A stretch of 64,000 nt of DNA from Galbula dea (Eukaryota; Chordata; Aves; Piciformes; Galbulidae). Both the position numbers and the translations under genes were made by a program. Below the pieces are notes generated by a model that saw only the letters and a list, made by a program, of their open reading frames with translations, was not told where the DNA came from and searched no databases. Below are positions 34,246-47,310 of this stretch, one piece after another (the first letter of the stretch is position 1; each line of letters begins with the position of its first letter). The stretch is from positions 1,178,001-1,242,000 of the forward strand of contig VWZX01001949.1 in assembly GCA_013399015.1 (NCBI GenBank), written 5' to 3'.

Positions 34246-36414
34246 TGTAACAGAAAAAGAAAATGATTTTCTTCAGGTTCATCTCATGAGATGCAGGTAG
34301 GAGTGGAAGTGAATTTTACAGTCTCTTTATCCTGGCAGGCACCACCTCTCTCTCAGCTAATGCAGGTTAGGTCTAGAAATTGAAACTGGGTTTCTGAATT
34401 GTTTGTGCAGTGAGTTTGGGCAATTTGAGTAGGCTGCATTTTTGAAAAGGGCAACAGGGTTTTAGATGCATTACCTGCAGGACCATGACTTTTAGGAAAA
34501 GAGCAGCAGTCTTTCTTATGTCTCTGTGCACATCTCAGTCTGTGCCCTGGTTTCCTTCCGTATTGCATGGGTACTTCCATAGCTTGAGTCATTAGTATCC
34601 TGGGTGGGAGGCATTAAGTAGAGCAATAATGGCTCTGATACTTAACTCAGTTTGACATTGAATGTCAGGAAATTGTGTCTTTTCACTGGAAAATAATGTA
34701 TTCTTAATCAAAATTAGTCTTAAGTACATTTAACTATTAGACCACATCCCCATCATTACTAGGACAGTGCAGAGAAGGCAGAGGGTTCAGACCTGCTGAT
34801 GCTCCTGGGCTGAAAAGGCCAGTATATTTCAGAAATATTTGCAGACTGAAAAAATATCAGAGGAAAGATCAGGCCTAATCCTCATTCCAGGGTTGAAAGT
34901 TTTATCCCAGAGACAAAATACCTTCAAAGCAGAGACCAAGAGTGAAAGAACTCAAATTCTTGAGGTCTGAAAAAGAGACTTCGTGCAAAACCGTTTGGAG
35001 CCTTGAAACCACAACTATGTGTGGTGACAAAGTTCCCTCTATCATGTCTAGAGATGTCCCCTCCCAAGGGTTTGGATGCACAGCTTTGTTTTCATTTAAA
35101 AAGATAAACCAGTCTTGTTTGGGTAGATGCTAGTTTTTCATTCATTATGACCCAGCAGAGGTAAGGTTACAGGAAAAGAAGGATCTTAGGTGCAAAGGGT
35201 GGTGGCAGAAGTCAAGGGAAGAGAGGGGACATATGGACGAGAACAAAAGGAGCACTTAGACTGGTAGCCCATACCTCATTTGGACACTTATAATACCCTA
35301 GTGTTTGGCCCAAAGGAGAGTCAGTTGAGCTGATAGTTCTCTGGAGAAGAATCAGGACCTTCTGTATGTGATTCAAAGTTAAGCAGGAGGTTAATCTCTT
35401 GGAGAAATGTATTGCTGAAAAGAAAAAGGGCTGAATTCCCTGTGCTTGGGCTGAGATATTGAAATTCTTATAGGGGATTTTGTGTTGGGTACATTTTGAG
35501 AAGAAATCTGAATTCAACTTTCAGTCAGATCATCAATTTTTCCCTTTTACTCAGTACACATGTTAGTACCTTGAATGTTGCATATTAAATGCTATGTATA
35601 TGGCTTTTAAATGCATCATGAGTCAGCATTACCAATAGATATGTTGCAGAATTCATGGGAAGCTCTCTGCTTTTTTAAGGGCTGTTGCCTCTTTCTTGAA
35701 CAGCACATTCTGGTGAGACACATTTCCTGGCTGTTCACAAAGGAAAGAAAGAGGAGCAGATTTGAGGGTCCTAATTTATTGGGAAGATTAACAGTTTATG
35801 GCTAGTGTCTTAGAGTTTCTTTCCCATTCAATAACAAAACATATGCCAACTCTTGATGTTTAGAACAAAAGAGGAAATAGTTTCTGGGAGAATTACATAT
35901 ATTATTCTAAAAACATTTGATTTTGGTCTTTGGAGGAACACGGAATGCCAGCTTTTTTGCAGTTGCCTTTTCTACTGACTTTGAAGTGGTTGAGGGAATG
36001 CCCTTCCTGACCCCAGCCCTGCTTCCTTGCAAAACTGAGGGGAGAATTTCCTTTGACTGTAGTGGCAGCTGGAAGTGATGCTGCAACTGTTAATGAGCTG
36101 AGCCTTGACTGACTGGAGAAAAAGTCACACTTTGTATTTTGGGGCAATTGCATCTGCAGGAGTGGCAGCAGCCAGCAGTGTCTGAGTGGGTGCAGCCTGG
36201 CTTATCCCCTAGTGAGAGCAAGCAGGGAGATCCTTTTTTATCAAATATAGGGAGGGCTGTTACTGCTGTCTGTCATTAATACTAATTAGACAGTACTGGC
36301 AAAATTTTGACCATTGACCCCAGCTGAAAACCTGCCACCAGACCTTTTTCAAATTTTCAGTAAAAACAACAAGCCCTTTCAAAACCTGAAATTAGGGAAT
36401 ATCTATTAAATTAT

Positions 36415-36468
36415 TCAATTACTTATTATTAATAATATTATTTATCTTCTATTATTTATTATTTAGAA
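36415..36468 (+). repeat. AT-rich low-complexity tract (TTA/TAT)
   Basis: Repeated TTATTA, AATAATATTATTTAT and TTATTATTTAG strings, about 90% A+T. No larger element could be assigned. Confidence 0.75.
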
Positions 36469-37269
36469 AGGATGCTGTATCAGAATTTATAGCATCTTTA
36501 TGAACATGGGGTTCATAATGCTGAGATGCATTGCCTTTATGTCTGGGGTGTTCCATTTGCTGTTCCCATAGAAGTCTCCATATATGTTCCTTCACCATAT
36601 ATGGAGGAGCAATGAGACTGAAAACTATTGTCTCTCACAAGAAACTAATTGAAATTTGGCAGCTGACTTCTTCCCAGATTCTGAAGGCTCTGTTTCTGCT
36701 GGGGCTAGAGGGTCTCAGCTGGACGTCCCTAGAGACAATTTCTTCCCAGGGAGTGGCAGAAGGCTGGAAGGGGAGGGCAGGCTAACATTCCTCATTGATG
36801 AACCAGGGAAGAGGAGGCCTGGGTCTGTACGTGGGAGGAAATGGGACAGTACATCTAACTTGCAGAAGTGCTCATCACTTCTAGCTGCATCCAAAGCAAG
36901 TGAGAGCTGTGCTGTGGACTGATAAAAACTCTCAGAATAGAAAAATGGAATACAGTGTCCTTATCCTGAGATGTTAAAAATTAAATTGTTCTTTTGATCC
37001 AGTCCTCCAGGCCTCAGTTCCCCACTCAAAAAAACCCCCAAATCTGGGACCACTCATGTCACAGCAGATTAATGGAAATAAATCTGTATGTGTCTGTGAA
37101 GTTTGCAGAGGTTTGTAACATTGGGTGTGAGGAAACTAATAGTCTTATTTTCCTAGCAGGGTTTTGAAGTGGGCAGCAAGATTATACACAATGCAGGTAT
37201 AGGGCACAGCTGTAAGGAAATACTATTTAGAAGTGTGCCTAGTGTGCCTTGTTCTCTCTGTGCATTGAG

Positions 37270-37440
37270 TGAGTTGTGAAACCTGTAAAAATAATAATAT
37301 ATGTTCATTTGTAATTAAAGGCTTCATCATAATGCATGAGCACAGGGGAGGTAAATGAGGGTTTGTGCATGTGCAATTATTGAATAACTTTCTGAATTAC
37401 AGCATCTTGCTTAAGCAGCTAGAGAATCAGACTAATTTAG
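37270..37440. promoter_or_regulatory. Candidate noncoding regulatory element (homeodomain motifs)
   Basis: Repeat-free text with TAATTAAA (37312-37319), CATCATAATGCATGAG, GTGCAATTATTGAATAAC and TTGCTTAAGCAG. This density of TAAT/ATTA cores and short palindromes recalls deeply conserved noncoding elements near neuronal genes. No direct evidence of function. Confidence 0.25.
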
Positions 37441-38954
37441 AGAGTGATGGAAAAGGTCTGTAATACCATTCTGTGTAGAAATATTCCTACTCCTCTTGAT
37501 TAAGACTTGCTTTATTTACTTCATTTTTTATTTTCTGGATACAAAAAAGGAAAAGTGAAAATAATTCTTAGGTTTATTCTTCAAGGCAGAGACCACTTGA
37601 TGCTTTGCTTTTGTACATTATCCAACACCAGGGCCACCATTCTTGGTGGTCTTTTTGTCCTACTTTATCAAACATAATAAATAATGCTCTGAGCTCCATA
37701 CTGCAGTGTGGTTGTATGTTTACACATATATATGAACATGTACATTTTAAAGAGCTCTACACTGCAATTTATTCTATAAGGCTTGGTCCCAGTTAAATGA
37801 AAGCTATCCATATTTTTTTTTCTATGGAAATTTTTAACACTCCTTTTTTCAGGATGTGTGTACAAAATTTAATAGGGAGGCCTTTCTAAAATTTCAGAAG
37901 CTGAAAATATTTCTTTACATCAAATAAATTTGGACCATTTGGATTTAATTTCTACCTTTATACGAAGATATAGTATTGGAGGAAAGAAATAGAGGTGAAA
38001 TCTTTACTTCACATAAATTGAATTTCTCCATAGCTTCCAGTGAAATTGGAAATTTGCCTTAAGTCTAAAAAAGAACATTTAGCTGTAAACATTATGCTTT
38101 TGCCGGATACATTTTATTCTCTTGAGAAGGTTTATACAGGTATTTTTAGCATCTCTATTTTCTAATCTTTGACTTCTGAAATTTGTGGTGTTACACAAAA
38201 GCAGTACCTGCCTCTCACTTTTCATGCACAGAAACCTCTAGAAGGCTGAGATTTACCTAAAAGGATAAATTAAGAAGGTGTGTCCAAGCACAGTGAAGGG
38301 AGCTGGGCACTTAGTTCCCTCTAACCCTTTATAATCCACATCCATGCAGAGCTCATCATAAAATCAGGTACTGCATTCCTATTCTCTCAGCTGACAGTGG
38401 AGAAGTTAGTCTGGACTCCCAAATATCAGAATGAAACACTACTGTTTTTCTGGACAATTTAAGAGCCCTGGGCAAGTTTAGTGAGCATAAATATTTTTGT
38501 GTTTGTCTGCAGTGACCTTTCCTGGGCTCTAAGACAAAATCACTGTGCTGAAGTCTCCACTTCAGTGCTCTTCACTGTTGCAGCATCCCAAGTCCAACAT
38601 GGAAAACTTTCCACACACAGTGCTTTTAATCTCCAACACCCATCTGTCAAGATCTTTTCCAAAATATCTGAGACAGAAACCTGAGAACCCTGTTGTGAAA
38701 GGGCAGTCATATGGGCAAGTTCTGGTGTACCATGCAGGTAGTTTGGAATTCTCAGTATGGACATAAGGCTCACATACAACAGTATGGAAATTTGGGATCA
38801 ACTTTCCTCAGCCCTTGTAAGACATGGAAGATGTTTCATACAGGCAATTGTATTACATTACTCACTCTTCCTGTTTTCAAATTAAGAGATAGGAAGAGCA
38901 GCATATGGAGAAGAGGAAAATAACCTTTAGATGTCTGGCAATGCTTCATAGATC

Positions 38955-39095
38955 CATTGCAATAATGCCTAGTAACCTTTCTCAAGGATAAAGACTTCAT
39001 CTGCTGGGCACTGTGCAAACATAGTCTCTGCCTAGGGATTTCACAAGCCAAACATGAACAGCAGGCAAAACAGGTACCTGGAAGGTGAAAAGAAC
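38955..39095 (-). mobile_element. MIR/L2-tail type SINE remnant, antisense
   Basis: GCAATAATGCCTAGTAACCT, GCTGGGCACTGTGCAAACATAG, TCTCTGCCTAGGGATTTCACAA, then CAGGCAAAACAGG follow the reverse-strand order of the amniote MIR/L2 tail: ataatgcctagaggcc, gctaggcactgtacaaacacatag, tccctgccccaaagagcttacaa, gacaggcaaa. The tail part is fairly well preserved. Confidence 0.65.
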
Positions 39096-39599
39096 ATGAG
39101 GTGTTAAGTGGAGCTTTTCTCTGACTACTATCCTAGCTTATGGAGGCAGGCAGTTCAGCAGAGCTGATTTTAAGTCTTTCTGCTATATCACTGGATGTTA
39201 TTTTTTTCTTAGGTGCAGACATGTCAAAATGACTTAAGTTTGTTCCAAAGTATTCCTTTCCTTGGCTTACTAAACCATGAGAAAGCTAAGAAATGTAATA
39301 ATAACATAATTTTATGTTTTGAGATCCAGAGGCCCCAAATCTAGTAAGAGAGGAACACTGCTTTGCATTTTTTTGGGCTTTTGGTCCAAAGTAACTCTAA
39401 CAAATAAGATCAGTTCACGGCAAAGCAGACAGACCAGCATAAAACAAGAAAAAAACATCCTGCAGAAAAACAAACTGATGATCTGGGCAAAAATCATATT
39501 TATCAGAATTATTACAGTTATAAACTTTGAGAAAATACAATATCAAAACCAAGTGTTCAGTCTGTGCAACTGTGGGTAGTGGACTCATTAGAGAGAGCT

Positions 39600-39700
39600 T
39601 GTCCATAAATCATGCAAATGGGCTTGCTACAGATAAGACTAATTTTTCAAAAGCTAATTAAAATTATTCATGTTCCAACCATGAGATTATTTATAATGAC
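39600..39700. promoter_or_regulatory. Candidate regulatory cluster (POU octamer, GATA, homeodomain)
   Basis: Within 60 bp: ATGCAAAT (39612-39619), AGATAAG (39631-39637) and CTAATTAAA (39654-39662), followed by ATTATTCATG and TTATTTATAATG. No repeat is recognised here. The motifs are short and occur by chance in AT-rich DNA, so this is only a candidate. Confidence 0.28.
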
Positions 39701-42400
39701 AATTTAGACAGCAGGGTCTTTGAATGTGCATAGCACTGGTATGTTTATTAGGGGATTGTCCATCAGATTGTTAGGACATAAGTATTCTCACTCTGATAAT
39801 GCTGGGGACACTGAACTGGAATTAAGAAACCTGACTTCTGTCATTGAGTCTTTCATTGGTTTGTTGAGTATTATAACTTATTGATTAACTTCTTGGATCC
39901 CAGTCAAGATGTGGAGACTCATGAAAGTAGTTGCTGCCCAGACAAGATGACACTGTCACCAAAATTTCCCAAGTTGGAGTGGCTCAGAACACTCTCTATT
40001 GTATAGACACCAGAAGGATAGTGACCTCTACCAACCAAAAAAAGCTTTTTTTTTCACACCTGAAAATTATTCAGTGCCAAAGTGCCAGAAATTGAGGAAA
40101 AGATCTCCTTGGGAAACCTGAGTTTTAGATGAAAGTTTAGATTTTTCTCAAAACCCCCCTTTTTTACTTGTTTGAAACCACAGTTTTCAAACTGGGTGCA
40201 ATCACCTGTGGACTTCATGTGTTGTGCTGCTTCAAGGAATTTCCTGCCAGCTCTGTGCTCCCTTCCTCCTAGCTAGAAGAAGTATCCTGAGGCATGTAAA
40301 TTGAAATCAGAAAGATAAATTACCTCTGAGGTAACTTTTGCAAAATCCATTGAGCTCACTCTTGATAGTTTAAAATAAATTGAAGCATTGTTTGTATTAT
40401 GTTATTATACTTACTATATTTCATTAATAAATTCAAGGAATTATTAGGTTGTGTTCATGTCTGAGAATTTTATTTGTTGTTGTATTTCTATGACTAAGAT
40501 CCACTTTAGTGGGAGCAGAATATTTATTTTCTCACAGAGGGATTAATATGGCATGATATAGTACAGGCTTTGTCAGGTGGCTGTATTCAGTGCTACTATA
40601 AACTGATTTGGGATAAAATATAGAAGTACATCAGGGACCATCTGATTTTATAGCCATTAAATTCACTACAATATAAACTCAGCTCTCTCACTAAGAATTA
40701 AAGTCATTGCAGGACAGAAAATTTTTTGAACAAAGAACAAATCCATTATTCAACATGCAGAGTTCCAGACATGGTGGTTTTCTTTAGATGCATTGCCTCT
40801 GTGTAATGCTGCCTTTGTGTGAGGAACTTTGGGAGGTTTATGATATGAAAATAACTTCTCTGCAATGGTGTTTTTTATGTTTTTTTTTTCTTTCTTTTTT
40901 TTAACTCCAGGACCACCTAATTGTTATAAAGAACAGGAACAGTAGATCTGAGTCACAAAAGATTTGCATGTTTGAGACAGATCATGTGTTATGGATGGCA
41001 CTGCAACCTACACAGTAAATACTAATAACCTGTGAATTAACTCAATCCTGAAAAAAGTAGATGCCAACCACACTTTAAGCCTGGTTGAAGAATAGTTTTT
41101 CAAAACACACCAGAAGAACTCAACATTCAAGAGTCAATACTAAAGGCCCTGAACCCAATATCACCATTCCTCTTTATGGGACCAAGACTATGGAGGTCAG
41201 TGGAAGAACTAGACACACTGGTTTGTTGCAATGTCCATAAATAGTAGCAGTAACATAAAGGGCTTATAAAGCAAATGGTGGAGCTTCCTTTGACACTGGA
41301 AATCACATTTGGGTGGTTGGTGCTGATCAGCTTGTCTGAGTGTTGTTTTAGTTGAGTCTGAAAGTAGCTGAAAATTTGTTAAAATCTCTTTTCACCAAGC
41401 AAGCAGACAGCTGAAATCACTGCTGTTCAGTGGGCTCTGGAAAGAAACTTTTGTTGTTGTGATTGATCTGAAGAATTTAGAAAAGCATTTTGTTTCCACA
41501 GTTTTCTTCCTCATTTTGTCAGGGGCTCTCTGTTTTCTCCTGTGATCTCACCTTCTGTTTCCTCTTTTTTTTTTGGTTCCATTTCATCACTGAAAAGAAA
41601 AGATGACAAAGAGAAAAGACATGAAGAGTAAAAAGAGATTTTATTAATTTAACATTTTGCTAGAAAGCTTTTCATTTCTAATGAGGGTTTTTTGTTGTTT
41701 GTTGTGGGGTTTTTTGACACCCAAAGGAAATAGTTCTTTTAGACTATTCAATAGACTATTGTTTTTGACTTTTCCTGTGGAAAATAAATTAAGTGAAGCT
41801 AAGGTACCTCCTTAATATGCAGATGCACATAATTAAATTCACAGTGCTTAAGATTTAAAGATGAAGGGACTCAAACCTCCCAAACAGAACACTTTTGCTT
41901 AGCTCTGCAACTAATCTCAATGCTCAATCCATTAATCAAAGATGATAGGGGCATTATTCATCTCTCATTATGGCTGCCTTGGGGTACCCAGACCAGCCTC
42001 CAGCTGCCTGTCCAGAAGGATATGGTTCGCTCAAACATCCTCAGATACTTCAGAGAATCTAGATGGCACTAGCAATCTATATTTAGGCACCTGAACTGAG
42101 CCCAAGGGGTATGATTCAGCTTCAAGATCAGACATTTGGATGTCTACTGTGTGTTCTAGGTGCCTGCGCTCTCGCACTAAACAGAGACCCATGTTTGAAT
42201 TCCTCTACACACAAACATCTAATGTGATGTGAAATGCCCTAGGATATCAGAAGTGTCTCTGTGGGGCTGACAGATACTAGTGTGGGTGAGCAGAATATTT
42301 TCATAAATCTCCTTCAACTGTGCTGGTTTTCCACATGTTTCTCCCAGACTGATACCTTCACTGCAGATGTTTCTAGTGAGGCATCTCAGTCTGGACTAGG

Positions 42401-42446
42401 TGGCTCACCCTGCCCAGGTGACTCACCCTGCCCAGATGGCTCACCA
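42401..42446 (+). repeat. 18-bp tandem repeat, about 2.6 copies
   Basis: The unit TGGCTCACCCTGCCCAGG at 42401-42418 repeats at 42419-42436 with two changes and partly at 42437-42446. It makes a local GC-rich patch. Confidence 0.9.
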
Positions 42447-45400
42447 TGAGCTCTTTCAGGATAGGGAATGGGCAGAAATCAGCTTTCCTCTTTTTTTTTT
42501 CTGTCCCTTTTTCTTTCTCATAGGCTTTCTCTAGAGTTTTCAACCAAAAGAAGGGCTCATGTAGCACTTAGAGCTGCAAAGTGTGGGCTCTCCCCTCTTT
42601 AATTTACAGTGTTGGACCTCAGACTCTGCAGCAGCACTTCTGATTTTCCCTTAGTTGCAAATCTTTACTCTTTTTGGTACTTTTTTTTGCCCCAGGCTTA
42701 GACCAAGCCTTAGGCAGTATTCATCTGAGTGAATGCAAAAGCATGATTCATCTCAGCAAAGGCAGGCATCTGTTTTAACATGTATGACACTCTATATTTG
42801 CTGGCTATACAACAAGCCTTTCTTCAACTAGCAGTAGAGTATAGAGATGAGCTTTTACCTTTTGTAGCCATCACTAGCAAATAATGCTCAAACGTTGTTA
42901 TGTACTTGCAATTTAGAAATTTCCACTTCTGGTTAGGCCACTCCATATCTGAGCTTCCCACCTCATCAATGAAGAGACACAAGTCTTTTGGGGAAGATTT
43001 TTCTCACCCTAAAATAGGGCAGAGAAACTGTGAAAGCTATGATCTATATGCACCTGCTTTTCTTCACAGTCTGTAAAAAAAGCCGTGGCAATTTGCTCAG
43101 ATGCAGACATCTATAGATAGATGAGGTGATCTCATCCATTAGCATCAGGTTCAGCCATATGGACCATACAAGATGCCCAAGGGCATTGTGGCTGCCCTAG
43201 CTGCACCCACTTGAAGGCTCCAATAATGTCCCATATCAGTCAGTCTTGCAGATGTCTCAAGTAGATCAGCAGCTCATGCAATCCAGCTGCAGACCAGTGC
43301 CATTTAGGCTAGAAGGGTTTTGTCTGTTTGTTGCTGTCTGGTCTTGTGATTGTACAGATCACAGACATTTTCAGCATCCTGTGGACAACTGACCTTCATG
43401 TGCTTATTTCTTTCCTTGGCTGACTGTGGTTTTTAGCTTCCTACAGTTTAATTTCCTTGGGAAGCATGGAAACTTCATTTTTCCTTTCACTACTGCACCA
43501 GTGAACAACATCTGATGAGCTGTGTGTGCCTGGCAGCTCAGATCTCTGCTGTGTGGGTGTCTTCATTGCACTTCCAGGTAATAGTAGAACACCTGTGTGC
43601 TATAAGACATTCAAGGATTTATGGAAAGCAGGGTTGTATTTGTATGGAAAGATGCCTCTGGTTTTGGACATCTTTTTAATTTTTGATAGGAGATGTTGAA
43701 ACAGAGAATTTGAGAGTCTCTTCCAGAGTTTCTTTTTCAGCAAGACTTTTGTTTGGGTTGTTTTTTTTTTTCCAGAATACCCTTGTTAGGAAAGGGTTTG
43801 CATAACTAAAACAACAGGAGTTCATGACTGCAGCAGATTAGGAAACACAGACTAGTAAGATGAGCAGAGCAGATACCATTTCTTGTATCTTTTTAAAAAT
43901 ATTTGGTATATATCACAATTTAGACTTGATTCTCCATTCTGAGTGTAACTTGACCATAGAAATCCTATAACACAGATGAGAATGCACTAATGTCCTCTTA
44001 TATGATGCTGGAGAAGCAGAATTTAAAGATAACAATCAACCTAGTTAATAGAGAAAAAAATATAGAAAACCTATACTATGTTTTAGCAATAGTGGAAACT
44101 CTTTCTATTCCTTCTGTTATGCCTTCCATTTTCCTGTCAATATCTATATTTTTTGAATTCTTTTAATATGTAACTGCAAGGATAAACACAGACATTGGGT
44201 TGGCTTAAAAGAAAAGTAACCTTGTAAACATATTGCTGGAGATTTCAAAAGTTAATGAGCCAGAGTGAAGTTCTTGCTGTGGGCAACCCACACATCTCTG
44301 AAAAGTGTAAACAGCAAGAAGAAAGGGGAATTATAGAAGATGCTACAAGGTGGTATAATTATCTGTAATGGGCTGGAATTACTGGAGGGAAGATGTAGGC
44401 AGGTTGCATGTAGGGGAATGACTGTGAGCACTGGCATGATGAAGCTATAGAGCAGTTCCCTGGTTTGCTTAGACTAGTGTTGTTGCAGTGGACAGCAGAA
44501 TACTTTATGAAAGGGCAACAATTTGTCCATGAAGGACAATGTTGTGCAGTAGCAAAGTACTGTGTTTATAGAGTGAGTCTATAAATAGTGCCTTTTTCGT
44601 TTGGTCCCATACACCATATGGTAGGTGTATGTCTGGCAACCTGGAAAATGGGGAGCAAGGAGCTGGTTACCACCTTTGTAGCAGTTCATTTCACCTGCTG
44701 CTCTCTCCAAAATACCCTTAAGAACAAGGTTAAATGTTCATTTGTGCTCCTGGGGTCAAAACAGAACTACTGTTTCATGTGCAATGTAAACAATGTCCAG
44801 TAAATTCATCTCTTCCAGAAAACCTTAGTTTTACTTAATTCACTGTGTTGTCCATAGACCAGAGACCTAAACTACCCATTAGAGGAGGAGCTATAGCTTA
44901 GGGTCCTTTCATGTCAATGCAACTTGGTGAGCAATCCTTGACAAAGAAGTGAAACATCACTGGTCAACATTAGAATTATTTTAAAGTCCTTGTTCCTTGA
45001 GATGTTTTGCTGTCATAAGGAGAAAATAAATTAAGAAACCAAATGAATTTCATGTAAATTTGTTAAATAAAAAAAAAATGTAATGCTATCCCTAGAATAA
45101 AAAAGTGATTGTGCTCATACAAAGTTATAAAATATTTGGAAGGACATCTTGAATCTGAAGTCAGACTGCACTGGAACCTTATTTCTAATGTAACTCTAGA
45201 TGAAATTAAAGCTGTTACAGAAGTTATTTCCCACTTGGGAAAGTCTGTGGGAAGCCAGACTTCCCTGCCTCACATCAGAAGCTACAAAACCTTTCAGAAA
45301 GAGAATCTTCTCAGGTGATGGAATAATGATAGGAGAGAGGATCCAAACTTCTGCTTCCTGCTTTGTCTGGTTCAAATCATCGACCTGATGTCCAAGCTTT

Positions 45401-46294
45401 AATTTCTTAGCTAAAACTAAAAAAACCACAAAAGCAAGGTGAAACTAATGCTAAGGTAAACATGGGAACTGTGGAACCATGTCATAGGTGGTGAGCATGT
45501 GTGACAACATCTGATGTTGATGAGGAACAAAATAGATCATGGTAGTAAACGCACAACATCTCTGTCTCTCTCTTCTTTGGGTTAGCAATGATTACATATG
45601 CAAAATGGAGCAATTCCCACAGGAAGCTGGAGAGACAGGAGAGAGTCTGGCTTATAGAACAATCTCTTTATGCCATCTCTCTCTGCCTTTTTCATTTTAA
45701 TAAAATGTTTTGTTTCTATTGAAATTGGTACAGGCATCCCTTAAAAGTGGCTCCGTTGTGAACGATTCCTGCCAAAAATCACTTTAGTAGGAAATGCTAG
45801 AAAATCCTTTTGTTTGTTGGCAATCCCTCCTTGTGGAAGACCAGCTGCTCATTTCTGTTAAAAGAGCAGGTCTTGTTTCCTCAAGGGAAATACACTGTAC
45901 CAACAAAGCCTGCCCAGATGCAAGAGCAAAAGCATAGGTAAGACATTGGGGAAGAAGATAAAGATTCAAAGACAATTTCTGGCAGCAAGGATGTCTGGCT
46001 TTGCTTAGAGAGTGATTCATGACCTTGTGATAGTATGAGCTGCAACATTTCATCTCGTTATGGACATTTCTGTCGAGGCTGCATCCCATCACATCAACCT
46101 GTGCTGATTCATTGGGCTTTTCATCTTTCTTCTCCAGATCAGGAGCTCCTGACTGACACCCAATTCACCCATTTCTCTAGAAGGGACTGTGAGAAACAAA
46201 CCTGGCCTCATGGGGAGAGACAGAGATGGTGAATGCCATCTGCCAGGAAATCAGCCAATAATGTACAAAACTGTGAGTACTGCAGAAGTTTTAG

Positions 46295-46316
46295 ATACAG
46301 GCACCATACAGGCACC
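46295..46316 (+). repeat. 11-bp perfect tandem duplication
   Basis: ATACAGGCACC at 46295-46305 is repeated exactly at 46306-46316. A related CATACAGGTG follows about 20 bp on. Confidence 0.85.
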
Positions 46317-47204
46317 AGTAAGCCTATGGCGTGCATACAGGTGACTTTCTCACCAGGGGATATTTAGTTCCTTTTGTCTGGTGTATTGTCTGTATTCCTG
46401 TCTGCCCTTCACTTTCCTCTTCCCTCCTCTCTCTTTAATCAAAACAACCCGAATTAATTTCTTTCCTTTAATGTAGGTACTGTTTGTCTCGAGGAAAACC
46501 TTTTTTGTCTGTCTAGGTAATAGACAGGTGAGAGCTCTTGCCTCCACTAAGAGCTATGGTATTTCTAGGTGTTGTTTGCACATATAATCTGCATTACATT
46601 GCCAGATATTACATAGTACACCAGATTTTCCTATGTTGTCAGACTCTTATTTCTTCACTGACACATAGGTATATATCTCATTCCCAGCAATGATAATCTT
46701 AGCTGTAGGAGCTACAAGAGTGGAAATCAGACCAAACATGGCTTTTTTGGTGCTGGTGATACTATTCTCCCTCTTCCTGCTAATGCTGATAGAGAGGTTC
46801 TAGACTTACCCAGTATAGATTCCTGTGAATCTAAAGTGTGCCACAGAGAATGACAGCAGCTACCCTACCCTTAACTCAGTGAATGCTGGAATACTTTTTT
46901 TCTGAGGGTGTGGTTAGCTGTTAGACAAAAATATAAGAGAACTAGAGGTGAAAAGTACTGTTGTTTCACATATTTAAAAATGATGATAATTAAAGGAAAT
47001 GAAACATATAGAGTGTCTTTAAAGAGGAATGAATTTGTAAGCCCTCATGATAGTATCTGTATCATTAAGGAGAGTGTAAGGACTAGTTATGGTATGTGAG
47101 AGATAGAAGACTAATTACAGAATACACACGTGGATTTCCTCAGTAAAATAATGAGAGTTCATTAAACAGTGGCAAGGAACAACAAGATCAATAATGCAGT
47201 CTTC

Positions 47205-47310
47205 TTATTATTTATTTCTATTGCAGTGCTGCATGTAGGAATCAAATGAAATGGGAACCCCTCTTGTGTTAGGTGCTGCATAAGCACAAATTAAGTGATT
47301 GACTCCTGCA
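47205..47310 (-). mobile_element. MIR/L2-tail type SINE remnant, antisense
   Basis: TTATTATTTATTTCTATTGC, AGTGCTGCATGTAGG, CCCCTCTTGTGTTAGGTGC, then TGCATAAGCACAAATTAAG follow the amniote reverse-strand consensus: ttattatttgtatta, agtagcacctagagg, ccccattgtgctaggcgctgtacaaacacat. Orientation is opposite to KCNQ3. Confidence 0.65.

Larger units (their letters stand above)
34246..38954. other. Intronic sequence with AT-rich patches
   Basis: No gene. AT-rich low complexity at 36400-36470 (TTATTATT/AATAAT) may hide a decayed SINE but is not callable. The stretch at 37270-37440 has homeodomain-type motifs and is listed separately. ORFs up to 101 codons lack similarity. Confidence 0.5.
39096..47204. 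other. Intronic unique sequence, no gene seen
   Basis: Eight kilobases without recognised exons. Local features are a motif cluster at 39600-39700, T-rich runs near 40879-40902, 41562-41574, 42489-42501 and 43761-43772, an 18-bp tandem repeat at 42401-42446 and an 11-bp duplication at 46295-46316. The pyrimidine tract and CCAG at 40880-40910 look like a splice acceptor but the sequence after it does not encode KCNQ3 exon 2. Confidence 0.55.

Noticed and set aside
40860..40935. Pyrimidine tract plus CCAG resembling a splice acceptor for KCNQ3 exon 2
   Set aside because: The sequence after it does not encode the S1 segment (FLIVLG...) expected in exon 2 and quickly meets stops. Probably a chance T-rich run.
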